Below, piece by piece: positions 35,217-44,700 of a DNA stretch of 64,000 nucleotides; positions within the stretch are counted from its first letter, which is position 1; every line of letters begins with the position of its first letter. The notes under the pieces were generated by a model. The model made no database searches. It worked only from the letters and a program-made list of their open reading frames with translations, and had not been told where the DNA came from. The position numbers were made by a program, and so were the translations under genes. Source of the stretch: Pseudomonas ceruminis (lineage in GTDB: Bacteria; Pseudomonadota; Gammaproteobacteria; Pseudomonadales; Pseudomonadaceae); assembly GCF_021602025.1 (NCBI RefSeq), contig NZ_BQHW01000005.1, positions 62,001-126,000 of the forward strand, given 5' to 3'.

Positions 35217-36914
35217 TCAGCCTTGCTTCACTTCCCGCATCGGCTTGCCTTTCACTGGCGCACCGTTGGCCACATAGTACTTGGCGGTGCTACGCGGCAG
35301 CGGCTTACGGCCACGGATCTTGTCCGAGATTTTCTCGGCGATCATGATCGTGGTGGCGTTCAGGTTGCCGGTGATGATGATCGGCATGATCGAGGCGTCG
35401 ACCACACGCAGGCCCTGCATGCCATGCACGCGGCCTTCGTTGTCGACCACGGCCATGTCGTCGGTGCCCATCTTGCACGAGCACGATGGGTGGAAGGCGG
35501 TTTCGGCGTGCTCGCGGATGAACTTGTCCAGCTCTTCGTCCGTCTGCACGTGTTCACCTGGGCTGATCTCGCGACCGCGGTACGGGTCCAGCGCCGGCTG
35601 GGCCATGATTTCGCGGGTCAGGCGGATGCCGTCACGGAATTCCTGCCAGTCCTGCTCGGTGGCCATGTAGTTGAACAGGATGCTCGGGTGCTGGCGTGGG
35701 TCCTTGGACTTGGCCTGGATGCGGCCGCGGCTTGGCGAGCGCATCGAGCCCATGTGGGCCTGGAAGCCGTGCTCCTTCACGCCGTTGGAGCCGTTGTAGT
35801 TAATTGCCACCGGCAGGAAGTGGTACTGGATGTTCGGCCACTCGAACTCAGGGCGGGTACGGATGAACCCACCGGCTTCGAACTGGTTGCTGGCGCCGAT
35901 GCCGGTACCTTTGAACATCCACTCGGCACCGATGGCCGGCTGGTTCCACCACAGCAGCGATGGGTACAGGGATACTGGCTGGGTGCAGGCGTACTGCAGG
36001 TAGAGCTCGAGGTGGTCCTGCAGGTTTTCGCCGACGCCCGGCAGGTCGTGCACCACCGGAATGTCGAGGCTTTCCAGCAGGGCGCGGGGGCCGACGCCGG
36101 AGCGTTGCAGCAGTTGTGGCGAAGCGATGGCGCCGGAGCTGACGATGACTTCCTTGCGGGCGCGGGCTTCGACGCGCTCTTCGCTGTCGCCGACCAGGTA
36201 GGTCACGCCAACGGCACGCTTGCCGTCGAACAGCACGCGGTCGCTCAGGGCATGAGTGACGATGGTCAGGTTAGGGCGTTTCTTCGACTGGTCCAGATAG
36301 CCGCGGGCGGTGCTGGAACGGCGGCCGTTCTTGGTCACGGTACGGTCCATCGGACCGAAGCCTTCCTGCTGGTAGCCGTTGAGGTCTTCGGTGCGCGGGT
36401 AACCGGCTTGCACGCCGGCTTCGACCATGGCGTGGAACAGCGGGTTGTTGCCGGCTTTAGGCGTGGTGACGCTGACCGGGCCTTCGCCGCCGTGGTAGTC
36501 GTTCGGGCCGATGTCGCGGGTTTCCGCTTTGCGGAAGTACGGCAGGCAATCCAGGTAGGTCCAGTCTTCCAGGCCTGGCAGTTTTGCCCAGCCGTCGAAG
36601 TCCAGGGCGTTGCCACGGATGTAGCACATGCCGTTGATCAGCGAGGAGCCACCCAGGCCCTTGCCGCGACCACACTCCATGCGGCGGCCGTCCATGTGCG
36701 GCTCTGGGTCGGTCTCGTAGGCCCAGTTGTAGCGGCGGCCCTGCAGGGGGAAGGCCAGGGCGGCAGGCATCTGGGTACGGAAGTCGAAGCGGTAGTCGGG
36801 GCCACCGGCTTCCAGCAGCAGTACGGTGACGCCGGCGTCTTCGGTCAGGCGGGTAGCCAGGGTGTTACCGGCAGAGCCGGCACCGACGATGATGTAATCG
36901 AATTCTTGGGACAT
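35217..36914 (-). CDS. betA: Choline dehydrogenase
   Basis: 565-aa FAD-dependent GMC oxidoreductase that oxidises choline to betaine aldehyde (and can carry on to glycine betaine). The FAD-binding motif is at the N-terminus ([18 protein letters not shown]). GMC signatures include [15 protein letters not shown] and [16 protein letters not shown], and the active-site C-terminal region ends HPSCSCKMG with [19 protein letters not shown]. It is the last gene of betI-betB-betA, 76 bp after betB with a hairpin between. It is membrane-associated in other bacteria. Confidence 0.96.
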   Translation of the reverse strand: MSQEFDYIIVGAGSAGNTLATRLTEDAGVTVLLLEAGGPDYRFDFRTQMPAALAFPLQGRRYNWAYETDPEPHMDGRRMECGRGKGLGGSSLINGMCYIRGNALDFDGWAKLPGLEDWTYLDCLPYFRKAETRDIGPNDYHGGEGPVSVTTPKAGNNPLFHAMVEAGVQAGYPRTEDLNGYQQEGFGPMDRTVTKNGRRSSTARGYLDQSKKRPNLTIVTHALSDRVLFDGKRAVGVTYLVGDSEERVEARARKEVIVSSGAIASPQLLQRSGVGPRALLESLDIPVVHDLPGVGENLQDHLELYLQYACTQPVSLYPSLLWWNQPAIGAEWMFKGTGIGASNQFEAGGFIRTRPEFEWPNIQYHFLPVAINYNGSNGVKEHGFQAHMGSMRSPSRGRIQAKSKDPRQHPSILFNYMATEQDWQEFRDGIRLTREIMAQPALDPYRGREISPGEHVQTDEELDKFIREHAETAFHPSCSCKMGTDDMAVVDNEGRVHGMQGLRVVDASIMPIIITGNLNATTIMIAEKISDKIRGRKPLPRSTAKYYVANGAPVKGKPMREVKQG

Positions 36915-36951
36915 GTGAGTACCCTCGTTTGGCGGTGATCAGGGAGCGCAA

Positions 36952-36977
36952 ACGCCCGTGCGCAGTGGCACGGGCGT
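36952..36977. repeat. Hairpin between betB and betA
   Basis: ACGCCCGTGC (36952-36961) and GCACGGGCGT (36968-36977) form a perfect 10-bp stem around GCAGTG. On the minus strand it is followed by TTTGCGC, so partial termination between betB and betA is possible. Confidence 0.5.
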
Positions 36978-36990
36978 GGCTAGACAGGGT

Positions 36991-38463
36991 TTAGAAAACC
37001 GAGTTGTAGCCGCCCAGCTCGACCTGGACCGACTTGATGCGAGTGTATTGCGCCAGCGAGCTGACGCCGTTTTCACGGCCGACGCCCGATTGCTTGTAGC
37101 CACCGACCGGCATTTCGGCTGGCGACTCACCCCAGGCGTTGATCCAGCAGATGCCGGCTTCGAGCTTGTGGATGATGCGGTGGGCACGGGTGATGTCATT
37201 GGTGCACACGCCCGCGGCCAGGCCGTATTCGGTGTCGTTGGCGCGGCGGATGACTTCCTCTTCGGTCTCGTAGCTGAGGATGCTCATCACTGGGCCGAAG
37301 ATTTCTTCCTTGACGATGGTCATGTCGTCGGTGCAATCGGTGAACACGGTCGGTGCGACGAAGGCGCCCTTGGCGAAGTCACCGGCAGTCAGACGCTCGC
37401 CACCGCACAGTACGCGTGCACCTTCTGCCTTGCCCTTGGCGATGTAGCCCAGCACGCTTTCCATGTGCTGGAAGCTGACCAGAGGGCCGAAGTTGGTGTT
37501 TTCGTCTTCTGGGTTGCCAACACGGATGCGGGCAACGCGCTCGGCGATCTTGGCTTCGAATTCGGCCTTCATCGCGGCAGGGATGAACACACGGGTACCG
37601 TTGGTGCAGACCTGACCGGAGCTGTAGAAGTTGGCCATCATCGCGATGTCGGCAGCCTTGTCCAGGTCGGCGTCGGCGCAGATGATCAATGGCGACTTGC
37701 CGCCCAGTTCCATGGTCACTTCCTTGAGCGAGGAGCTCGAGGCGCTGGCCATGACCTTCTTGCCGGTGGTGGTGCCGCCGGTGAAGGAGACTTTCTCGAT
37801 GCGCGGGTGCTCGGTCAGCAAGGTGCCGACTTCGCGGCCGCTGCCGGTCAGGACGTTGAACACGCCGTCCGGCAGGCCGGCTTCGGTGTAGATCTCGGCC
37901 AGTTTCAGGGTGGTCAGCGAAGTGACTTCCGACGGCTTGAAGATCATCGCGTTGCCAGCGGCCAGGGCCGGTGCGGATTTCCACAGGGCGATCTGGATCG
38001 GGTAGTTCCACGCGCCGATACCGACGGTGACGCCCAGCGGCTCGCGGCGGGTGTAGACGAAGGAGCTTTCGCGCAGTGGGATCTGCTCGCCTTCGATGGC
38101 GGGCACCAGGCCTGCGTAGTATTCCAGTACGTCGGCACCGGTGACGATATCGACGTAGCGGGTTTCGGAGTACGACTTGCCAGTGTCCAGGGTTTCCAGC
38201 ATGGCCAGCTCGTCGTTGCGCTCACGCAGGATGTCGACAGCGCGGCGCAGGATGCGCGAACGCTGCATGGCGGTCATCGCCGCCCAGACTTTCTGGCCGC
38301 GCTCGGCGCTCTCGACGGCGCGCTCGACGTCAGCCTCGGTGGCACGTTGCACGTGGGCGAGGACTTCGCCGGTAGCCGGGTTGATGGCTTCGAAAGTGGC
38401 ATCGCTGCCAGCGTCGACATAACCACCATCGATGTAGAGTTTTTGCGTTCCGAAACGGGCCAT
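36991..38463 (-). CDS. betB: Betaine aldehyde dehydrogenase
   Basis: 490-aa aldehyde dehydrogenase that oxidises betaine aldehyde to glycine betaine with NAD(P). The catalytic Cys sits in [12 protein letters not shown] and the general-base Glu in [11 protein letters not shown]. The nucleotide-binding [14 protein letters not shown] is present, and [20 protein letters not shown] near the C-terminus is the BADH-type ending. It lies 30 bp after betI in the betIBA operon. Confidence 0.97.
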   Translation of the reverse strand: MARFGTQKLYIDGGYVDAGSDATFEAINPATGEVLAHVQRATEADVERAVESAERGQKVWAAMTAMQRSRILRRAVDILRERNDELAMLETLDTGKSYSETRYVDIVTGADVLEYYAGLVPAIEGEQIPLRESSFVYTRREPLGVTVGIGAWNYPIQIALWKSAPALAAGNAMIFKPSEVTSLTTLKLAEIYTEAGLPDGVFNVLTGSGREVGTLLTEHPRIEKVSFTGGTTTGKKVMASASSSSLKEVTMELGGKSPLIICADADLDKAADIAMMANFYSSGQVCTNGTRVFIPAAMKAEFEAKIAERVARIRVGNPEDENTNFGPLVSFQHMESVLGYIAKGKAEGARVLCGGERLTAGDFAKGAFVAPTVFTDCTDDMTIVKEEIFGPVMSILSYETEEEVIRRANDTEYGLAAGVCTNDITRAHRIIHKLEAGICWINAWGESPAEMPVGGYKQSGVGRENGVSSLAQYTRIKSVQVELGGYNSVF

Positions 38464-38493
38464 AGTGTCCTCGCAAGTGCAGTGTGTGATTGG

Positions 38494-39159
38494 CTATCCG
38501 CGTAGCGCTCCTGCCTGTTGGGCAATGCCTGCGCGCGGTTGTTCAGAGGCCTGGTCGTTTGCGTTCAGGCACTGCTGCTTAGCCAGTTGTAGTTCCAGGT
38601 ATTCATAAGCAATTCGTATTGCCTGGTCGGTATCGAAAGCATCCCCTGACAGGGCGCCACGCAACCACAAACCGTCGATCAAGGCAGCCAGACCGCGGGC
38701 TGCGCTACGCGCTTCGTCCTGCGGCAACACCCGGCGAAACTGGAAGCACAGGTTGGAATACAAGCGGTGATCGTTGATCCGCTGCAGCCTGTGCAAGGAC
38801 GGCTGGTGCATGCTCGCGGCCCAGAAGGCCAACCAGGTTTTCATTGCCGGGCCGCTGACCTGGCTGGCATCGAAGTTACCCTCGATGATGACTTTCAGGT
38901 GCGCCCGCGGGCTGTCGTCGATGAGGGCCTGCCGACGTGCGACGGTACCTTCGCTCAACGCGTTCATGAGGTAGCGCATGGTCGCTGCGATCAGGCCGTT
39001 CTTGTCCTGAAAGTAGTGACTGATGATGCCGTTCGACACACCGGCCAAACGGGCAATCAGCGCAATGCTGGCATCCCCCAGGCCGACCTGGTCGACAGCC
39101 TGCAATGTGGCGTCGATCAACTGCTGGCGGCGAATGGGTTGCATACCGACCTTGGGCAT
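38494..39159 (-). CDS. betI: TetR-family repressor of choline/betaine genes
   Basis: 221-aa choline-responsive repressor. The N-terminal HTH (about residues 10-55, [12 protein letters not shown]...[20 protein letters not shown]) is followed by a ligand-binding domain ([46 protein letters not shown]) typical of BetI. The start at 39159 ([14 protein letters not shown]) is the usual one; an upstream in-frame start exists at 39195. The C-terminus runs about 25 residues past the usual end (YLELQLAKQ), with a polar tail. It is first gene of betIBA, and its probable operator is at 39230-39249. Confidence 0.94.
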   Translation of the reverse strand: MPKVGMQPIRRQQLIDATLQAVDQVGLGDASIALIARLAGVSNGIISHYFQDKNGLIAATMRYLMNALSEGTVARRQALIDDSPRAHLKVIIEGNFDASQVSGPAMKTWLAFWAASMHQPSLHRLQRINDHRLYSNLCFQFRRVLPQDEARSAARGLAALIDGLWLRGALSGDAFDTDQAIRIAYEYLELQLAKQQCLNANDQASEQPRAGIAQQAGALRG

Positions 39160-39229
39160 CTTGCGAATCTCCTCAGGCCTGCGGGCAGACGACAAGCGGC
39201 TGCCTCGGCGAAGGCCAGTCTATTTTGTT

Positions 39230-39249
39230 TTGATTGAACGTTCAATCAA
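39230..39249. promoter_or_regulatory. Probable BetI operator, 20-bp perfect palindrome
   Basis: TTGATTGAACGTTCAATCAA is completely symmetric and lies 70 bp upstream of betI in the betI-betT divergent region. Its AACGTT centre with TGA/TCA flanks is typical of TetR-type sites. Each arm offers a TTGATT that could be a -35, but I see no convincing -10 on either side. Confidence 0.8.
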
Positions 39250-39637
39250 TAAAGAATAAGCTCTGCGACAATTTGTGCCATTGACAGTTTTTCAGGCTGT
39301 TTCGAAGGCACGGATTGACACCCCAGGAAATCGTGTAACCCCCGGAATACAAGGCGTTGACGGGCAAGAGCGATGCGAAACACAGATTCTGCCAAACGGT
39401 CGTGGACCCTGCGGCGGGCCCTTGGAGCGGGCGGGGTGCTCTGTGGCCAATGCGCGCACCTGAACACAGGATGCGGCTCGGCCGGCAGACCACCTGTCTG
39501 GTTTTTGCAACGTTTCGATTCGGGATCACGGTTTCCAGGGTGCTTTTATAACACCTGAAGCAGTGGGGCTATTGCACCAATTGCTCGGGAAAAGACTGAT
39601 TAGCCTCCACAGCCGTACTGCCCGGAGCATTCGTGCA
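39250..39637. other. betI-betT intergenic region, no gene seen
   Basis: This 388-bp stretch holds no convincing open frame. It contains one consensus -35 on the plus strand (TTGACA, 39315-39320), with only a weak -10 candidate (TAACC near 39336). A GC-rich patch follows at 39405-39455. The betT promoter cannot be placed with confidence. The long leader may carry further regulator sites. Confidence 0.4.
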
Positions 39638-41641
39638 ATGAGTTCTGCCTCCCTAACCAAGCCCCCCGCCGAGAGGGTACGGGTCAACCGCGTGGTGTTC
39701 CTCACCTCCGCGCTGATGATCCTTGTTCTGACTGCCTTGCTTATCGCTGTACCCGAAACCGCCGGCCAGGTGCTGGGCGTGGCCCAGAAGTGGCTGACGC
39801 GCACCTTCGGCTGGTACTACATGCTGGTGATCTGCGGTTACCTGACATTCGTGGTTTACCTGGCCTTCTCCGACTACGGCAAGCTCAAGCTTGGTGGCAA
39901 GGACGATGAGCCAGATTTCAGCTATGGCGCCTGGGCCGGCATGCTGTTTTCCTCCGGTATCGGCATTTCGTTGCTGTATTTCGGTGCCTCCGAGCCCCTG
40001 GACCATTATTTCAACCCACCAGAAGGCACCCCTGCCAGCCTCGAAGCGGCGCGCCAGGGCCTGCAACTGACCTTCCTGCACTGGGGCCTGCACGGCTGGG
40101 CGATCTACGCCCTGGTCGGCCTGGCCGTGGGTTATTTCGCCTACCGTCACAACCAGCCGCTGGCGCTGCGCTCTGCGCTATATCCGCTGGTCGGGGAGCG
40201 TTGGGTCAAGGGTGCTGCCGGCAACGCCGTGGACATTTTCGGCATGTTCGTCACCCTGCTTGGCCTGGTGACCAACCTGGGTATCGGCTCGATGCAGGTG
40301 TCCTCCGGGCTTGAGTACCTGTTCGGCATGGACCACAGCAAGACCAACCTGCTGGTGGTCATTCTGGTGATGGCGGGGGTCGCGACCGTGGCCGCGGTGT
40401 CGGGTGTGGAAAACGGCATTCGCCGTCTGTCCAACCTGAACATCATGCTCTTCAGCGGCCTGTTGATATTCGTGCTACTGGGCGGCGAAACCCTGCACCT
40501 GCTCAACAGCTTCGTGCAGAACGTCGGCGATTACCTCAACGGCATCGTACTGAAGACCTTCGACTTGTATGTCTACGAAGACGAAGCCGGCAAGTCGGAA
40601 CGCTGGCTGGGCCTGTGGACCGTGTTCTACTGGGCCTGGTGGATCTCCTGGGGCCCGTTCGTCGGCATGTTCATCGCGCGGATCTCCAAGGGCCGCACCG
40701 TTCGCCAGCTGGTGTGTGGTGTGCTGCTGATCCCGCTGGGCTTCACCCTGGCGTGGCTGTCGATCTTCGGCAATACCGCGCTGGATCTGGTGCTTAACCA
40801 AGGTGCCGTAGAACTGGGTAAGACAGCCCTCGAACAGCCCTCGATGTCGATCTACCAGCTGCTGGAGTACTTCCCTGCCGCGAAGATCGTGATCGGCGTG
40901 GCGGTGTTCGTCGGCTTCGTGCTGTTCCTCACCCCCGCCGACTCCGGCGCGGTGATGATGGCCAACCTGTCGTGCAAAGGCGGCAAGGTGGACGAAGACG
41001 CGCCGCACTGGATGGTGGTGTTCTGGTCGGTGGTCATTACCCTGGTTACCATCGGCCTGCTGTTCGCGGGCAACTTCGAAGCCATGCAGACCATGGTGGT
41101 GCTGGCCGGCCTGCCATTCTCGGTGGTGCTCGTGCTGTTCATGTTTGGCTTGTACAAGGCCATGAAGCAGGACGTGGTAGTGGAGCAGGAGCGTGCTGAG
41201 CTGGCCGCCCGTGGCCGCCGCGGTTTCAGCGAGCGCCTGACCCAGCTGGAGCTGCAGCCAACCCAGGCGGTGGTCCAGCGCTTCATGGACAAGCACGTCA
41301 GCCCGGCCCTGAAGGAAGCTGCCGAGCAAATGCGCACGCTGGGCTTTGAGGTCGAGAGCCGTGTGGGCCAGTCGCGCAACATGATGGGCCTGCGCGTGAT
41401 GATGGAAGAGGGCAACCCCTTCGTTTACGAAGTGAGCCTGGATGGCTACCTGGCCGCGCCAAGCGAGGCGCCCGTGGAAGGCGAGCCGGAAGTGCGCCAG
41501 CGCTTCTACCGCGCCGAGGTGTACCTGCATGACGGCAGCCAGGAGTACGACCTGATGGGCTTTGCACCGGAGCAGATCGTGCGCGACGTGCTGGATCAGT
41601 TTGAAAGCCACCGCCAGTTGCTGGGGCGTGTTTACAGCTGA
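39638..41641 (+). CDS. betT: BCCT-family choline transporter
   Basis: 667-aa sodium- or proton-coupled betaine/choline/carnitine transporter supplying choline to BetA/BetB. About 12 membrane helices occupy residues 20-500. The BCCT core motif is WAWWISWGPFVGMFIARISKGRT, and GASEPLDHYFNPP matches the family substrate-site region. A long cytoplasmic C-terminal domain (about 515-667) is present, as in osmosensing BetT proteins. The ATG at 39638 is chosen (MSSASLTKPPAERVRVNR); the frame is open to 39563. It is divergent from betIBA and ends in a strong terminator. Confidence 0.93.
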   Translation: MSSASLTKPPAERVRVNRVVFLTSALMILVLTALLIAVPETAGQVLGVAQKWLTRTFGWYYMLVICGYLTFVVYLAFSDYGKLKLGGKDDEPDFSYGAWAGMLFSSGIGISLLYFGASEPLDHYFNPPEGTPASLEAARQGLQLTFLHWGLHGWAIYALVGLAVGYFAYRHNQPLALRSALYPLVGERWVKGAAGNAVDIFGMFVTLLGLVTNLGIGSMQVSSGLEYLFGMDHSKTNLLVVILVMAGVATVAAVSGVENGIRRLSNLNIMLFSGLLIFVLLGGETLHLLNSFVQNVGDYLNGIVLKTFDLYVYEDEAGKSERWLGLWTVFYWAWWISWGPFVGMFIARISKGRTVRQLVCGVLLIPLGFTLAWLSIFGNTALDLVLNQGAVELGKTALEQPSMSIYQLLEYFPAAKIVIGVAVFVGFVLFLTPADSGAVMMANLSCKGGKVDEDAPHWMVVFWSVVITLVTIGLLFAGNFEAMQTMVVLAGLPFSVVLVLFMFGLYKAMKQDVVVEQERAELAARGRRGFSERLTQLELQPTQAVVQRFMDKHVSPALKEAAEQMRTLGFEVESRVGQSRNMMGLRVMMEEGNPFVYEVSLDGYLAAPSEAPVEGEPEVRQRFYRAEVYLHDGSQEYDLMGFAPEQIVRDVLDQFESHRQLLGRVYS

Positions 41642-41653
41642 TGCAATGAATCA

Positions 41654-41684
41654 GGCCCTGCTGTGAAGCAGGGCCTTTTTTCTT
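41654..41684 (+). terminator. Rho-independent terminator of betT
   Basis: GGCCCTGCT (41654-41662), GTGA loop, AGCAGGGCC (41667-41675), then TTTTTTCTTTT. It begins 13 bp after the stop. Confidence 0.92.
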
Positions 41685-41764
41685 TTCCAGGCATGCAATA
41701 AGTAGCACCGTGACCGCAAACGCTCGCGCCACGCTTCTGGTTCATCTACCAGAAGGTCACGCGT

Positions 41765-44700
41765 ATGCCCCGTTCCGATACCTCGACATTCGATTTCAGG
41801 CGAGCTGCAGCCCTGCAGTTCGCTGACCGCCCCACCTTGCGCCAGGTCGTCAGCGAACAGTTGCTCAAACTGATGCTGGCCGAGCTTCCATGGTTGGCAT
41901 CGGTGCATCCGGCCTTGCCGTGCGCCGATGTGCTCACGCTCGACAGCCCGGACCCTGCGTCGACTTACTGGACCACTCAGCCATTGGTCGATCGTGTGCT
42001 GCAGGCCATGCTCGAGCGCAACCCTATCGACCTGGAGCCCATCGCCGGCCGTCATCATAATCTCGGCGTGCTCGATCCCTACCGCTTCGCTGGCGCCAAT
42101 AGCCCGTTCGCCACTCGGCAGCTCAGTGGCCTGACAGACCCAGTGAATGAACTGATCGCGCAACTGCCGCAGCATTTCTGCCAGGCTCAACTCGACTACT
42201 GGCGCGCTCAAGGCAGTGCCGGGGTAAGCCGTGACGAATGGCTTCAGTTGCTGTTGAAGGCCGCCTTGTTGCGCGGCTTGCCCCTACAAGGCCTGGACAG
42301 CCAGGAGCAGGCATGCCTGCGGGGTCTGATCCGCGGTGGCGCCGACCAGCCGCCAGTGAGTTTTGTACAGGCGCGCCTGGTCAGCGGCGTCGAGCCTGCC
42401 GACGAGATGCTGTGCCACCTGCTGGTCAGCGCAGAGTGGGATGAGCGGCAAGTGGTGCTGTGGTGCGCGCCATCCGGCAACGTGAGCCGTTTTGCTTCAT
42501 TGGCTGCGTTTGCCGTGGGGCTGCGTGATGAGCTGGCGCAACGCTACAGCTTCAACGGTATGTCGTGGCAGCGTTACCCAGTCGAGGGCAATGTGTTCGC
42601 TCAGCAGGCCGCATTGCTGCACGAGGCCATGTGCGACCGGGTGCATCGAGTACGCTACGGGCGTATCGCCGACATTGCAGCCCTTGAGCGGTTGTTCGCT
42701 CAATTGAGCGACCCGGCACAGTGGTTTGGTAGCTACCTTGACGAAAGTGCCGCTGTCAGCCCCCCGCCTGGTCTGCTGGCCAGCACTGGCAGCGACAGTT
42801 TTGCTTATCAGGCGGGGTTACTGCAGCTAGCAGCCGATCAGTTGGACGCTGAAGGGGTCGCTGCCTTGGAGGGGGTCCAGTCCCTGGCCGACTACACCCG
42901 TGAGCAGCTTGCCGAGCCCTTGCGCAAGGCGACCGGGGGCGACCTGTGTGCGGACGAACTGGTCCTTGAATTTTTCGTGGCGCAAGGCATGCCGGGTGGT
43001 GCCGCAACCGGAGCAGGCGGGGGTGAGCCTCTGGTCTTCGAAGGGCAGAAGACTTTGACCGAGTTTGCAATCGGCAGCCTCGGCGAGCTCAGGAACGCAA
43101 CGATCAGGCGGATTCGCCGCCGAGACGGCGCGGACCTTCCCTTGGGGCTGAGTGTGGGCGCTGTGAACCAGATGGTCAGCCAGATCGATGTGGGGGGCCG
43201 TTACCCCCTCTATGTCGCGCGTAAGCTGGACGACCCGCAACAACGCCCGCAGCGCATCAGGCGTTTTGCCCGTGAATGGCGCAGTGCGATGCGCTTCAGT
43301 GCACTGCATGCCAAGCTCGACGGCAAGCTGAGCGAAGCCGGGCTGCAATGTGTGAATGATTTCTGCGCAGGCCATGACAACCCGTTGGCGCCGCGCATGA
43401 TGCTGATGCCGTTGACGTTCAAGCGTCAGCCCGACTCGCACCAGCAGGACACTGTACGGGGCATGTACCTGTTGTTCTGCGCCGAGCCGGCGTTGGTGCT
43501 GTTGTATCGGCCTTTGTATGCCCAGGACACATTGCGCGAGTATGCAAGCTTTGACGCACTGCTCGAGCATATCCAGGAATCCGTCCGGCTGCAGTCGAGC
43601 ATACTGGACTGGCTCGACCCTTTCGTTCGCCCTATCTACGATAACGGTGGGTTTCGCGAACCGCATGTCGGCAGCCTCGGTGTCGACCCTTATGACCTGC
43701 CTGAAAAACCGCTGCCACCAGTGATTGATCCGCCATTCTGGCGCTCCGGCCTCGACGACAAGCTGTATGACGCCAATCGCGATCTGCTGGTAGAGCTGGC
43801 AGACCTGCACTCCACCTCCAACGCAGAACGACGTTGGCAAGCCCTCGCTCAGGGTGCCTGGTTGCTGTTCGATACCGTCAGTCTGGTGCTCAGCGGCCCC
43901 ATCGCCGCCGTGGCATGGCTGGTGCAATTGCTGGGGGCGTTGGAGGACGATCTGCTGGCGATCGAGCAGGGTGGCGCATTCGAGCGCTGCGCGGCGGTGG
44001 CGGACCTGATCGTGAACCTGAGCATGGTGCTGCTGCATGCGCGGCAGCCGCCGCTGACGCCTGGCCCGGTTGCAGAGCCGCCCGAAGCTGGGCTGTTCGA
44101 GGGGCCGGCGGCGCAGCGCGGGGCATTCGGCGAAGTCAGCGTGTTGCCGACCGGGGGTGAAGAAGCAGCCCTCGGCACCCTGGCAAGGTTGCCGGAGCGC
44201 CGGCTGGATTTGTCCTGGCGTGGCAACCATGGCTTCAACTGGTTGCCGCCTGCGCAGCGGCAGGCATTGCGGGCGATGCGTTCTGGTATAGCGCTGGAGG
44301 AGTCGATGTTGCAGGCCGACGGGGCGGCGCAGGGGCTGTATCAGGTCGACGACCGCTTTTATGCGGCGATGGGCGCCGATGTTTATCCCGTTCAGGTGCT
44401 ACCTGAGGGGGTACGGGTGATTGATGGCCATGGTGGATATGGGCCGTGGTTGAGCTTTGCCAGGGGGGCCTGGCGGGTGGACACGTCACTGCGCCTCGCT
44501 GGCGGAATGAGGCAAGCCGGCACGCGAGCGAGCCTGGTGGCCCGCTTGAACAAACTGGAGAAAGCTGCCGATGCACTCACGCGTCAGGCCAATGCAGCGT
44601 CGGAGCGTTTCACGATGGCGGGGGCGGACGTTACACAACTGCGCGAGAAAATAACCAGGCTGGAAGATTTGCGTGCGCGGGAACAGGCCAAATTGGACAA

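Noticed and set aside
35157-36938. A 593-codon plus-strand frame opposite betA
   Set aside because: It is antisense to a well-conserved choline dehydrogenase and has low-complexity composition.
36958-38505. A 515-codon plus-strand frame opposite betB
   Set aside because: It is antisense to a confident aldehyde dehydrogenase; no protein family is recognisable.
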